NCBI GenBank assembly: GCA_002953655.1
Contig: CP025839.1
Location: 1,736,001-1,800,000, forward strand
DNA from: Latilactobacillus sakei
Lineage (GTDB): Bacteria > Bacillota > Bacilli > Lactobacillales > Lactobacillaceae
Length of the DNA: 64,000 nt
Direction: 5' to 3'
Below, one piece after another: positions 18,315-27,110 of the stretch; the first letter of the stretch is position 1; every line of letters starts with the position of its first letter. Below the pieces are notes generated by a model, which ran no database searches, was not told the origin of the DNA, and saw nothing but the letters and a program-made list of their open reading frames with translations. The position numbers and the translations under genes are program-made.

Positions 18315-19859
18315 TTACTTTTTCTTAAATAAATAATACGTAAAAGCGTGCTCATCAAACTGACTATGTTGTGCTATTTTTCGATAATGTGATAGTACAT
18401 TATCAGCAACACCCTGCCGATAATCTTGATTAGTTGGTAAGCGTAACACGACAAAATTAACTTTCTTTTGTGCAATTAGCCTATTCTGAGTATCCAATAT
18501 TTCAGGCAACTGATTGTGCGGAATATTATTAGTCATAAAGTACTTAGTCGTCGGTAAGACACCACTTGCTCGGTAGAAGCCCATATCTAAATTTCGGTAA
18601 TTCAATAACGTCTGATCATGACTCTTATTGATAATTTCAGCAAAATTTTGTTGTGCTGTTTGATAAACATTAGTTTTTTCACCATTTTTATCAATATGAA
18701 CGGTTTGATTATTAGGGAATATCCTTGATTCATTAATATTTGTGTTGCTACCGATAACCATCATTAAGCCTAAACAGCCCAGAAATATACAAATAGGTAA
18801 AGATAATTCTTCAATTTTATGACTTGCTACCTTAATAAGATAGATTAGTGGCAATACCATAAAAGCCATTAGCGGCAACATCACATAGCCCAACCTTAAC
18901 CCCAGTAAAACAGTCACAACCATTGAAATATAAACTGTACAGTAGATAAATTTAATATATATATCTTCAAAAAGACCATTACCAACTAAGATAACAACCA
19001 AACCAATAATGAGCATACCGTATAACAACCAAGACTTATTGACTGTTTGCATGTAATAAACGACGCTGGCAATCATTTTATGAAAGATATCAACATGTTT
19101 CCCATCATATAAATTCGTATTGGCATAGAAATAATTAAAATATAAATCATATAGTGCATTCTGCGATTTAAAGTAGAGTAAGACGATTGCTGAAACTCCG
19201 ACACTCCCCAATAAAATCATTGACCAACTCTGCCACAATGCTCGCCATTTCCGTAGCATTATCAAACTAATTGATAATGCTAAGAAAAATCCCAGATAAC
19301 CACCAATTAACGTGTACTTAGCCCATAAAACGCACCCAAATAACACCCCACTCATTAAATAATCTAATTTACTTAATCCAAAATTTTGATGTGCCAATTT
19401 AACCAATAAATAAAAAAGATAGATGGTCGTAGGCATCATTAACTCTTCAACACTCCCCCCCTTACTGAAGGTTGGCGACATAAATAAAAGACTTGGTACA
19501 ATAATCACACTCAGTAAGGCATGTGTCTTTTTCAAATAATACCGTGCAATCTTATAAATCAGCAATAATGAACAACAGAACAATACTGATTCAATCAAAT
19601 AAACACCAAAGTAAGATTTGGCAGTAATCAAATCTGCTAATAGATAGATTAAATATAAAACCGGCCCTTTTTGCTCAAAGAGATCTTTATACGGTATTAG
19701 TCCATGATGCCAGCCTTTACCGACCGTCAAAAAACAGTTTAAATCCACCCAATCATTTTGATAATATAGCGGTGATGATTTTGTTACAAACAGCATGACC
19801 AATAATGAATAGGCCAATATAAAAATAATCGGCCAGTTCTTCTTTACATAATGGCGCAT
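18315..19859 (-). CDS. GT39/ArnT-like membrane glycosyltransferase
   Basis: 514-residue polytopic protein with about 11 helices and a C-terminal hydrophilic tail of about 130 residues. After helix 1 it reads DWVDLNCFLTVGKGW and then GLIPYKDLFEQKGPVLYLIY, the pattern of PMT/ArnT-type enzymes that move a sugar from a polyprenyl phosphate to an acceptor outside the cell. The ATG follows TGGGGGAAA. It stands between the lipoprotein-amidase pair and the LtaS-like gene, so it may glycosylate a teichoic or related polymer. The acceptor is inferred only from context. Confidence 0.75.
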   Translation of the reverse strand: MRHYVKKNWPIIFILAYSLLVMLFVTKSSPLYYQNDWVDLNCFLTVGKGWHHGLIPYKDLFEQKGPVLYLIYLLADLITAKSYFGVYLIESVLFCCSLLLIYKIARYYLKKTHALLSVIIVPSLLFMSPTFSKGGSVEELMMPTTIYLFYLLVKLAHQNFGLSKLDYLMSGVLFGCVLWAKYTLIGGYLGFFLALSISLIMLRKWRALWQSWSMILLGSVGVSAIVLLYFKSQNALYDLYFNYFYANTNLYDGKHVDIFHKMIASVVYYMQTVNKSWLLYGMLIIGLVVILVGNGLFEDIYIKFIYCTVYISMVVTVLLGLRLGYVMLPLMAFMVLPLIYLIKVASHKIEELSLPICIFLGCLGLMMVIGSNTNINESRIFPNNQTVHIDKNGEKTNVYQTAQQNFAEIINKSHDQTLLNYRNLDMGFYRASGVLPTTKYFMTNNIPHNQLPEILDTQNRLIAQKKVNFVVLRLPTNQDYRQGVADNVLSHYRKIAQHSQFDEHAFTYYLFKKK

Positions 19860-19877
19860 TGTTTTCCCCCACTCCCA

Positions 19878-19922
19878 TAAAATAAAGACCCTAGAATTTT
19901 TAACATCTACGGCCTTTATTGA
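19878..19922 (-). terminator. Terminator after the LtaS-like gene
   Basis: AATAAAG pairs with CTTTATT with a broken inner stem, followed by TTTT on the minus strand, just past the stop of the LtaS-family gene. The stem is interrupted, so termination may be partial. Confidence 0.5.
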
Positions 19923-19933
19923 TTTTCGAAAAA

Positions 19934-22234
19934 CTAATCACTTACTTTTTCGTGTAATCGATAATATTCAACTTTTTTCAGATTATCATAAGTCTTCTTG
20001 TCTTTACCAGTTAAAGATTTAACATATTTATTGCCCACTTTATACTTATTTTCACCGATAACACTAATTTTGTTCTCGGTATTTTGTAAGTATTGCATGT
20101 ATGAATCGCCCTTAAGGCCGGCTTGCTTAAAGAATTCTGGTAATAGGTACATCGGTGAGAAGTCCTTACCTTGCCCTACAAAATCATTCTTTAAAACTTT
20201 TTTAGCGCCCTTATTGGCCCACATCACATATGGCGTTTGATAATAATTCTGATAACCTTGAGCAGTCCCCAAGTTTAAATCGATATTTAACATCTTATAA
20301 ACACTATTTTGTTCCCCCAACCAAGGATTATGATCTCCGTAGAACATAATAACAGTTGGTTTATCATTCTTAAATGAGTTCGTTAATTCTTCAATTGCTT
20401 CACTCGTCTTCTTAATGCCTGCCAAATAATTGTTAATAATCGCATAGTCGGCTTGATTATACCCATCTTGCCATTTTAATAGTGGTGTTCCAGTATATTT
20501 ATTTGCATATGGCCCATGGTTTTGATAGGTCACTGACAAGTTAAAGTAAGGTTTTTTACTCTTTTCTGAGAAGCTATGAATTGATTTGAAGAAGGTCTTG
20601 TCCGGTACAATAAATTGATTGTACTTATTATAGTAATTTTCCATATATTTAAAATCAGAAATCCCTAAGACCGGATCAACATTTCTTCGATTATAAAACC
20701 AACCATACATTGGATGTAGGGCTTGGGTTTGATAGCCTTGGTTCTTGAAATACCAAGCAAAAGAGTCTGTATTATGGTTAAAGTTTTGTAATTTACTATA
20801 CCCCGTAACCGTCTTTCTTTCGGTATCAATTGTCCCACCCGCAAAGATATTCGTTACTAAATGTCCAGAGATCGATTCTTTTTCGACATTCTTCAAACCT
20901 GCATAAACTGATGGATCAATTTCTAATTGTGGATACTTAGAAAAATCGTTATAGGCCTCCATCATTATCATAATAACATTAACTTTCTTTTTATCAGGAA
21001 TGTTCTGTGATTTATATTGATCTAACAATGCCTTTGCTTCTGCTTTATTATAGCCTTCTGGTTTAGATACACCGGTGCTTTCAATACTATGCGCAAAAGC
21101 GTACGGGAAACCACGTGTCATATACTGACTAGTAGCTTTCCAAATATTACCATACTTAACATACGCTGCCTTACCATACGTATCTGGGTTAAATAGCTCA
21201 CTTTTCCCCCACGTAAAGGTTAATAGCAGCACCAGAACCAAACCAACTATTCTAAATTGGAATTTCATGACTGGTTTAAAGTAGTTCCGTAACATGATTA
21301 AGACCGTTATGAAGAGTAAAATTAGTACAACATGCTTCCAAGTTAATTGAATGGCGTATTTTTGTGACATTTTTGAAGCTTCAGAAACAAGTTGTAAATC
21401 TGCAAATTGAACAGCGTCATCTCTAAACATTAATTTATAATGATTAGCAATGCCTAAACCGACAAATATCAAAGCATTTAACCCTGTTCCTAACCAAATA
21501 CGTCCTAATAGGAAATAGAGCGCTAATCCTACCAATACTGGCGCTAGACAATTTAACATCAATAGATGACCGTCCATCAAAACGTCTTTCACCATTGGGA
21601 AAGAATACTTGTAACCCCCAACGATAACTGATGCCATCCCGATAAAGATACTGATACCAACGACTAACATCATTTGGACGAACCAATACAGTAGCATATT
21701 CGTTATGGTTTTAAATGCAATACCGTTATTAAACACAACGTATTTATTTTTAAATTTACCGTTTTTGAAGATAAAAGATAGATCACCAAAATAAGTTTTT
21801 TCGGTTAAATCTTGCTTACTTGTTGCTGACGTTGGTGTCCAATTCCCTTCTTGATCAACTGCTAAACCGTCTATTTTTACACGACCAGAGTCGATAACTT
21901 CTCGGGGAATGAACAGACTCATCAAGAAATTAGGACTCTGCCCGACGATGGTCTTAGGCCTATTATCACTCAACAAAATAAGATTTTTTACCTTAAATCG
22001 ATTTTTAAAACGATCTAACTCGTCCGGTGTTATATGTACTTTATCTAAAAAACGCCAATAATTCTGAAAATAACGTTCTTTTTTTTGAATTCTAAGTACT
22101 AACAATAAGCTTAAATAAAAATGGTAGAAACCCACATACCATAATTTTCTAATATGTCGTCGGACCATAAATTTAGTGAAAGCTTTATCCAATGCTTTAC
22201 TTTGAAAAACATTTTCCCATTGATAAATATCCAT
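19934..22234 (-). CDS. LTA synthase family (sulfatase-fold) polyglycerolphosphate/phosphoglycerol transferase
   Basis: 766 residues, longer than standard LtaS (about 640-700). An N-terminal region of about 185 residues precedes five membrane helices, and the C-terminal half is an extracellular sulfatase fold. Metal and catalytic candidates are the Glu in MIMMEAYNDF, the Thr in AGGTIDTE (position of the LtaS catalytic Thr), NHGPY, and YGDHNPW with its Asp-His pair. Such enzymes move phosphoglycerol from phosphatidylglycerol to a polymer outside the cell. The N-terminal extension is not part of canonical LtaS. ATG follows AAAGGAGAG. Context suggests modification of the adjacent cluster's polymer, not housekeeping LTA synthesis. 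Confidence 0.85.
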   Translation of the reverse strand: MDIYQWENVFQSKALDKAFTKFMVRRHIRKLWYVGFYHFYLSLLLVLRIQKKERYFQNYWRFLDKVHITPDELDRFKNRFKVKNLILLSDNRPKTIVGQSPNFLMSLFIPREVIDSGRVKIDGLAVDQEGNWTPTSATSKQDLTEKTYFGDLSFIFKNGKFKNKYVVFNNGIAFKTITNMLLYWFVQMMLVVGISIFIGMASVIVGGYKYSFPMVKDVLMDGHLLMLNCLAPVLVGLALYFLLGRIWLGTGLNALIFVGLGIANHYKLMFRDDAVQFADLQLVSEASKMSQKYAIQLTWKHVVLILLFITVLIMLRNYFKPVMKFQFRIVGLVLVLLLTFTWGKSELFNPDTYGKAAYVKYGNIWKATSQYMTRGFPYAFAHSIESTGVSKPEGYNKAEAKALLDQYKSQNIPDKKKVNVIMIMMEAYNDFSKYPQLEIDPSVYAGLKNVEKESISGHLVTNIFAGGTIDTERKTVTGYSKLQNFNHNTDSFAWYFKNQGYQTQALHPMYGWFYNRRNVDPVLGISDFKYMENYYNKYNQFIVPDKTFFKSIHSFSEKSKKPYFNLSVTYQNHGPYANKYTGTPLLKWQDGYNQADYAIINNYLAGIKKTSEAIEELTNSFKNDKPTVIMFYGDHNPWLGEQNSVYKMLNIDLNLGTAQGYQNYYQTPYVMWANKGAKKVLKNDFVGQGKDFSPMYLLPEFFKQAGLKGDSYMQYLQNTENKISVIGENKYKVGNKYVKSLTGKDKKTYDNLKKVEYYRLHEKVSD

Positions 22235-22296
22235 TCAACTTCTCTCCTTTACATACTTATTAATATTACATCTACGATATCTGATATACAATATGC

Positions 22297-22352
22297 AAAT
22301 AAAAAAGGAAGCCGACAGCAGCTTTATTATCTACTGTCGGCTTCCTTTTTAC
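22297..22352 (-). terminator. Terminator after nagR (works on both strands)
   Basis: AAGGAAGCCGACAG pairs with CTGTCGGCTTCCTT; A and T runs flank it on both sides. It immediately follows the nagR stop, isolating the nag operon from the LtaS-like gene. Confidence 0.9.
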
Positions 22353-22355
22353 AGT

Positions 22356-23057
22356 TTATCTTTCCAAATAAAATTCAAATCGTTCGCCGACATATTGTGT
22401 GCGGACGTATTCAAATGGGGTGCCGTCGTTTAAGAAGGATACTTGGCGCAAGCGTAAGATTGAGCCGTTGCGCTTGATGTCCAAGTATTCGGCAATTCGT
22501 TCTGAGGCGAGTTGCGCCGAAACGGTTTGTTGCGCGCCGCCCATTTGGTAGCCGCCTTTTTCTTCCAGCGTCTTATAAAAAGAACTAGTGATTTCAGCTT
22601 TACTGAAATCAGCGACTAATGATTGTGGCACTGTGGCCACTTCAAAACAAATGGGGACATTATCCGCGTAACGAATCCGTTCCATCCGTAGCACTTGTTC
22701 ACCGTCTTTTAGTTGGAGCTTTTCAGCCTCACTTAGAGATGGATTAGCAATGTGAAAAGAAATCGTCTTGCTAGATGGCGTTTTACCTTGGGCCGTCATT
22801 AAATCTGTAAAACTGGTTACCCCGGACATTTTTTCTTGGACTTTTCGGTTAGCGACGTAAGTCCCAGCACCAATTCGGCGTTCCAAAATGCCTTCATCAA
22901 CCAACGTCTGGACGGCTTGTCTAAGCGTCATCCGCGAGACTTCAAAGTTTAATGCGAGTTCACGTTCTGAAGGGATCCGATCCCCAATCGACCACTTGCC
23001 GGCTTCAATATCTTTTTTAAGTTGATTATGAATTTGAATATAAACAGGTGATTCCAT
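22356..23057 (-). CDS. nagR: GntR/HutC-family regulator of amino sugar use
   Basis: 233-residue transcription factor: N-terminal winged helix (GDRIPSERELALNFEVSRMTLRQAVQTL, truncated here to the signature SERELALNFEVSRMTLRQ, residues 26-43) and a C-terminal UTRA ligand domain (IRYADNVPICFE, ending FEYVRTQYVGERFEF). NagR/YvoA relatives bind GlcN6P or GlcNAc6P and repress nag genes. It lies 18 bp behind nagA, and a dre-type operator TGGTATAGACCA is embedded in the nagA promoter, which supports autoregulation of the pair. The ATG follows TAGGAGTG. Confidence 0.9.
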   Translation of the reverse strand: MESPVYIQIHNQLKKDIEAGKWSIGDRIPSERELALNFEVSRMTLRQAVQTLVDEGILERRIGAGTYVANRKVQEKMSGVTSFTDLMTAQGKTPSSKTISFHIANPSLSEAEKLQLKDGEQVLRMERIRYADNVPICFEVATVPQSLVADFSKAEITSSFYKTLEEKGGYQMGGAQQTVSAQLASERIAEYLDIKRNGSILRLRQVSFLNDGTPFEYVRTQYVGERFEFYLER

Positions 23058-23075
23058 GGGTCACACTCCTATTGA

Positions 23076-24215
23076 TTAATGTTGGTAACCTTGGCCGAAG
23101 CTGTAAGTTGCCACTAAGTTTTGTTGTTGGTCCAAGACGTTTAAATCAGCATCGCGGCCAACTTCTAATTTACCTTTTTGTGTTAGGCCGAATTCTTCAG
23201 CTTGGTTAACACTTGACATCATAACGGCTTCAAATTTATCACAGCCCGTGAAGGTTTGGATATTCTTGAAGGCATCGATGTAAGTCAAGACAGAACCAGC
23301 TAATGTGCCGTCTTCTAAACGTGCTTGTTTGTCTTTAACGATTACTTTTTGGCCGCCTAATTCACTTTCGCCTTCAGCAATCCCTTTGGCACGCATTGAG
23401 TCAGTTACTAAATCGATGCGTTCTGCGCCTTTTTGTTCATAAGCTAATTTAATCATATCTGGTACGATATGGAAACCGTCTGCGATTAATTCAGCGTACA
23501 TATTGTCTTCTAACATCGCATGGCCTGTTACACCAGGTTCGCGGTGCTTAAATTCACGTTGCGCATTGTATAAATGCGTAACGTGCGTTGCTTTACTTTC
23601 AATCATTTGTTCCCGTGTGGCATTACTATGACCAACAGAAGGCACGATGTTGTGTGCTAAACAGTAGTCTTCGAAGGCTTTTGAACCAGGATCTTCTGGT
23701 GCGTAAGTAATTAAACGAACGCGATTGCCTGATAATTTGTTCCATTCGTCTAATAAGTCAACGTCTGGATCTTTGATAAATTGTTCAGGTTGGGCACCCT
23801 TAAAGATTGGGGCGATAAATGGCCCTTCTAGATGGACACCTTGGATTAATGGGTTCTTTTCAGCAGCGTCTTTAACCCCACGCATGGCATTGGCAATATT
23901 TTCATTTGATTGCGTCATTGTTGTTGCAAATAAAGTTGTGACACCTTCGTTTTGCATCATCTTCGTTGCCATTTCGTCGATTTGGTTAGCATCGCCATCC
24001 ATTGCATCGAAACCGTAACCACCATGACAGTGAACGTCGATGAAGCCAGGAATGATAGTTTGACCTTTCATATCTTGGATTTCTTCGCCAGCTTGTGCTT
24101 TGTAGTCAAACATTGGGCCAACAGCTAAAATTTGTTTGTCAAAACGAATATAGCCGTCTTCAATAACGTCATCACCAGTATAGATTACTGCATGTTTTAA
24201 AACTTTGATTGTCAT
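23076..24215 (-). CDS. nagA: N-acetylglucosamine-6-phosphate deacetylase
   Basis: Converts GlcNAc-6-P to GlcN-6-P and acetate, feeding recycled wall sugar or chitin sugar into glycolysis and wall synthesis. It has 379 residues, the usual length. Amidohydrolase motifs are PGFIDVHCHGGYGFD near residue 58, HLEGPF with the metal Glu, GHSNAT, HLYNAQ and the catalytic Asp in LVTDSMRA. ATG follows GAGGTGG. First gene of nagA-nagR; expression is probably relieved when NagR binds amino sugar phosphate. Confidence 0.96.
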   Translation of the reverse strand: MTIKVLKHAVIYTGDDVIEDGYIRFDKQILAVGPMFDYKAQAGEEIQDMKGQTIIPGFIDVHCHGGYGFDAMDGDANQIDEMATKMMQNEGVTTLFATTMTQSNENIANAMRGVKDAAEKNPLIQGVHLEGPFIAPIFKGAQPEQFIKDPDVDLLDEWNKLSGNRVRLITYAPEDPGSKAFEDYCLAHNIVPSVGHSNATREQMIESKATHVTHLYNAQREFKHREPGVTGHAMLEDNMYAELIADGFHIVPDMIKLAYEQKGAERIDLVTDSMRAKGIAEGESELGGQKVIVKDKQARLEDGTLAGSVLTYIDAFKNIQTFTGCDKFEAVMMSSVNQAEEFGLTQKGKLEVGRDADLNVLDQQQNLVATYSFGQGYQH

Positions 24216-24247
24216 TATCCATCCACCTCTATTATTAAATTACTTCC

Positions 24248-24276
24248 AGTATAAATGGTATAGACCAAAAATGCAA
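24248..24276 (-). promoter_or_regulatory. nagA promoter with embedded NagR (dre-type) operator
   Basis: Minus strand: -35 TTGCAT (24271-24276), 17-nt spacer, -10 TATACT (24248-24253). The spacer contains TGGTATAGACCA (24256-24267 on the plus strand), one base from the palindrome TGGTCTAGACCA known for NagR/DasR proteins. A repressor there would block RNA polymerase directly. Confidence 0.85.
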
Positions 24277-24293
24277 GGCACTCAGCGTGATCT

Positions 24294-24324
24294 TTGAACC
24301 GTTTTCTTAAAAATTTGGTATACT
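24294..24324 (+). promoter_or_regulatory. Putative promoter of the Gfo/Idh/MocA gene
   Basis: TTGAAC (24294-24299) and TATACT (24319-24324) with a 19-nt spacer, 32 bp before the start codon. The spacer is longer than ideal. It is divergent from nagA. Confidence 0.5.
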
Positions 24325-24356
24325 ATCCTTATCAACTACTGTGAGGAGTTTTAAGG

Positions 24357-25277
24357 ATGTTAAAAATTGGGGTTATCGGTTTAGGCAACATCGCGCAAAA
24401 AGCATATTTACCAGTAATGGCACAATGGCAAGATCAAGTTAACTGGGTTTTATGTTCTCGTCAGCCTACTAAGCTCGCACAATTACAGGCCCAATATCAC
24501 TTTAGCGATGGTTGCCTTTCTTTTGAAGCCCTCTTGGCAAAATCATTGGATGCCGTTTTTATCCATACACCTACTAATACCCATTATACACTTGTTAAGC
24601 AAGCACTCTCACATGGATTACACGTTTTTGTTGATAAACCGCTCAGCGAGAACCCACTGGAAGTCGCTGAACTCTATAAATTAGCCGCACAACAAGGGCT
24701 ATTATTAACGGTCGGCTTTAACCGCCGCTTTGTGCCGCAATTAGAAAAATTAAAAAGCATCCCTAATAAGCAACTGATCAACGTTACGAAAACACGCGTT
24801 GATACACGGCAACCAGCCGCTTTTGCGATTTACGATTTAATGATTCATACTATTGATACAGCCCTTTATTTAGCCAATGACGTTGGTTTGAGCTATAACG
24901 TGCAAACGTATTGTAAACAGGATGCCAACCAACAATTACAAGTCGCCCAATTGACCGTTGAAACGGCCAGCCAACTCATCACTGCGACGTTAAATATGCA
25001 AGGTGGCACTAACCAAGAAATCGCTAGTCTTCAAAGTCCGCACGGCTTGTTCACCGTGGATAACCTGACACAATATACCGCCAAGACGGCAACCGATAAC
25101 CGGCAACAACAACCCGCAGACTGGGAACCAACATTAGTTACTCGTGGCTTTGACCCAATGATCAAGGCCTTTATTACAGCCTTACAAACAAATGGTGAAA
25201 ACCCCGTCTCACCTGCCAGTAGCTTATTAACACATCAGTTATGTCATACGATGTGCAGACAAGCACAACGTCGTTAA
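24357..25277 (+). CDS. Gfo/Idh/MocA family oxidoreductase
   Basis: 306-residue NAD(P)-dependent oxidoreductase. The N-terminal Rossmann fold starts KIGVIGLGNIAQKAYLP (GxGxxA-type loop at residues 7-12); the sugar-dehydrogenase signature DKPLSENP with its Lys is near residue 93, and the substrate domain carries IYDLMIHTID in place of the usual GG.-D.H pattern. The substrate is unknown; relatives oxidise sugars, inositol or modified amino sugars. ATG follows GAGGAGT. A strong terminator follows. Divergence from nagA makes a link to amino sugars possible but unproven. Confidence 0.88.
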   Translation: MLKIGVIGLGNIAQKAYLPVMAQWQDQVNWVLCSRQPTKLAQLQAQYHFSDGCLSFEALLAKSLDAVFIHTPTNTHYTLVKQALSHGLHVFVDKPLSENPLEVAELYKLAAQQGLLLTVGFNRRFVPQLEKLKSIPNKQLINVTKTRVDTRQPAAFAIYDLMIHTIDTALYLANDVGLSYNVQTYCKQDANQQLQVAQLTVETASQLITATLNMQGGTNQEIASLQSPHGLFTVDNLTQYTAKTATDNRQQQPADWEPTLVTRGFDPMIKAFITALQTNGENPVSPASSLLTHQLCHTMCRQAQRR

Positions 25278-25298
25278 AAATAGGCCAGCTCATGGCAT

Positions 25299-25346
25299 AA
25301 AAAAAGAGGTCAAACAAAAATCACTTTTGTTTGACCTCTTTTTTAG
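25299..25346 (+). terminator. Terminator after the oxidoreductase gene
   Basis: AAAAAAGAGGTCAAACAAAA pairs with TTTTGTTTGACCTC, then T6. The symmetrical flanks allow it to act on both strands. Confidence 0.9.
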
Positions 25347-25348
25347 GC

Positions 25349-25468
25349 TTAAACGTGCTTTTCAAAACTGCCTTTTCCGGTTAACTACAAAATGAGCAGT
25401 ATGGCTAAAACCTGCCATACTGCTCATTTTTAGGTTAATCCTCAAAGTCAAATCGTTCGAGTCCGCAC
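25349..25468 (-). repeat. 3'-UTR hairpin element behind proC (copy D)
   Basis: About 120 nt beginning 1 nt after the proC stop codon, sense orientation. It begins GTGCGGACTCG, carries the family motif GACTTTGAGGATTA and ends CAGTTTTGAAAAGCACGTTTAA, like copy 3 at 57667. Its apical part is a near-perfect hairpin AATGAGCAGTATGG / CCATACTGCTCATT (25389-25432) followed by Ts, which can serve as an intrinsic terminator. Confidence 0.75.
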
Positions 25469-25469
25469 G

Positions 25470-26276
25470 CTATTTTTGGCTTTCCAAGTCTTTTTCAATT
25501 GTTGCGTCAATGCCTTTGACGACTGCTGACATTAGACCTGCTTCTTCCATTGCCAATAAGCCAGCAACAGTTGTGCCACCTGGTGATGATACTTTGTCGA
25601 TCAAGTCCCATGGTGAATCGTCACTCATCAGAACGTTTTGAGCGCTCCCTAAAACAGCTTGGGCTGCGATTTCAGTGGCCGCTTTCTTGGTTAAACCGTG
25701 TTTAACACCAGCCCGTGCCATTGAATCGATGAATAAGTAAACAAAAGCTGGTGAACTACCAGCAAGTGCGCTGAAAGTTGTGAAGTCTTTTTCACCAATT
25801 TCAACAACGCCACCTAATTGTGACAAGACATCCTTCACGCTGTTCAATTGATCAGCGCTCACTTGTTCATTACCGACAACGGCTGTGATACCAGCGCGGT
25901 TAGCAACGTTGACGTTGGGCATAATCCGCAAAATAGGCAGGTTATCCGCGTCCACTTGTTGGCTTAATTTAGCCAATGAAAGACCGGCTGCCATTGAAAC
26001 CATTAATGGTTGCTTTTCTTTAAAAGCAGCGCCTGTTTCTTCTAGAATAAGTGGCACAATATATGGTTTAACCGCCAAGAAGACAATATCAGCTTGTGCG
26101 ACTACCGCGATGTTATCTGCCACTGGTGTAATGTGTTGTTCAGCCGCAAATGCTTCATAATTTGCCGGATGAGCCCCGTGGACCAAAATATCCGTTGTTG
26201 CGATCTGATCGGCTTTAACTAAGCCTTTAATCATTGCTTGTGCCATATTACCGACACCAATAAAACCAATTTTCAT
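25470..26276 (-). CDS. proC: Pyrroline-5-carboxylate reductase
   Basis: Last step of proline synthesis: NAD(P)H-dependent reduction of pyrroline-5-carboxylate. 268 residues from the chosen start. It has an N-terminal Rossmann loop GFIGVGNMAQAMI, the VFLAVKP segment, and the C-terminal substrate signature SPAFVYLFIDSMARAGVKHGL plus SPGGTTVAGL. ATG at 26276 was chosen because AAGGGGTGGCAG precedes it and it gives the family N-terminus; an upstream in-frame ATG adds 19 non-conserved residues. Its 3' end runs into hairpin element D. Confidence 0.95.
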   Translation of the reverse strand: MKIGFIGVGNMAQAMIKGLVKADQIATTDILVHGAHPANYEAFAAEQHITPVADNIAVVAQADIVFLAVKPYIVPLILEETGAAFKEKQPLMVSMAAGLSLAKLSQQVDADNLPILRIMPNVNVANRAGITAVVGNEQVSADQLNSVKDVLSQLGGVVEIGEKDFTTFSALAGSSPAFVYLFIDSMARAGVKHGLTKKAATEIAAQAVLGSAQNVLMSDDSPWDLIDKVSSPGGTTVAGLLAMEEAGLMSAVVKGIDATIEKDLESQK

Positions 26277-26350
26277 TCTGCCACCCCTTTTTTGTATTGA
26301 ATCAAGGATACCGAAAGACAGTGTTAAAGTCAATTAACACCTTAGCTATC

Positions 26351-26398
26351 CAAAAAACAGCGATTAGCAAAACTAATTTTTGCTAGTCGCTGTTTTAT
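26351..26398 (-). terminator. Terminator after the sortase gene
   Basis: AACAGCGACTAGCAAAA pairs with TTTTGCTAATCGCTGTT, followed by T6 on the minus strand. It begins right at the sortase stop codon. Confidence 0.85.
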
Positions 26399-27076
26399 TT
26401 AGAATGGTGTTAAAGTTTTAGCTGATGCCTTCGTTGTTTTAACCAATTCACCCACAACGACTGTTCGCTCATAAGTCTGACCGTTAACTATCTCGCCATC
26501 AGGATCACAGGTGTACAAAGTTACTAGCCGTTTTTGCCGGACATCATCCAAAATAGCTACTTGGTTGGCCTTAACTGTTTTGCGACGGATGACACGATAG
26601 GTATAAACCTGCTTCGTATCGGTCAAATAAATCGCGGCGCCCACTTTCGTTTGACTAAGTGGTGAAAACAAAACATTTTCCTGGGCAATATCGTGACTAC
26701 TCAAAACATAGTTCCGCTTACCCATTGTCTGTCCCTGTTTATTGGTAACCGCCGCCTTTAGCATATTATCGTGCCCGTTGGTTTGACCAATGCCTTTGAT
26801 AATCGGCAATTTAATGCCCACTGAAGGAATTGCCAACTTACCAACCGTAATCCCCCGCGTATCTTCATCCCAATAAGTTGGTTGCGGCGCGTTATCGTCT
26901 GCCACTTTTTTAGTCTGGACCGGTCGCACTTTGACGGTTCGTGCGTGGGCGATATTTTGCGTCAACTGATCATGCCGATACTTTTGGACGCCCATTAAGT
27001 CTAGAAAAAGACAAAGTGATACTATAAAAAGCCAACGAACCCATTTCGCTGCAGGGTGCTTTTGTTGTCCTTTCAT
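26399..27076 (-). CDS. Class A-like sortase
   Basis: 225-residue membrane-anchored transpeptidase that links surface proteins to the cell wall. An N-terminal signal-anchor helix (WLFIVSLCLFLDLMGV, residues 15-30) is followed by the beta-barrel. Catalytic candidates are the His in VLSSHDIA, the Cys in VTLYTCDPDG and the Arg in TYERTVVVGE. Note YTC with SSHD rather than the more common SGHD. The ATG follows AGGAGG. The surface-protein gene 34 bp upstream on the same strand has a C-terminal LLQTG sorting signal, so the pair may be enzyme and dedicated substrate. Confidence 0.92.
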   Translation of the reverse strand: MKGQQKHPAAKWVRWLFIVSLCLFLDLMGVQKYRHDQLTQNIAHARTVKVRPVQTKKVADDNAPQPTYWDEDTRGITVGKLAIPSVGIKLPIIKGIGQTNGHDNMLKAAVTNKQGQTMGKRNYVLSSHDIAQENVLFSPLSQTKVGAAIYLTDTKQVYTYRVIRRKTVKANQVAILDDVRQKRLVTLYTCDPDGEIVNGQTYERTVVVGELVKTTKASAKTLTPF

Positions 27077-27110
27077 CCCCTTATCTCCTCCTTATAAAAT
27101 TTTGCTGAAC

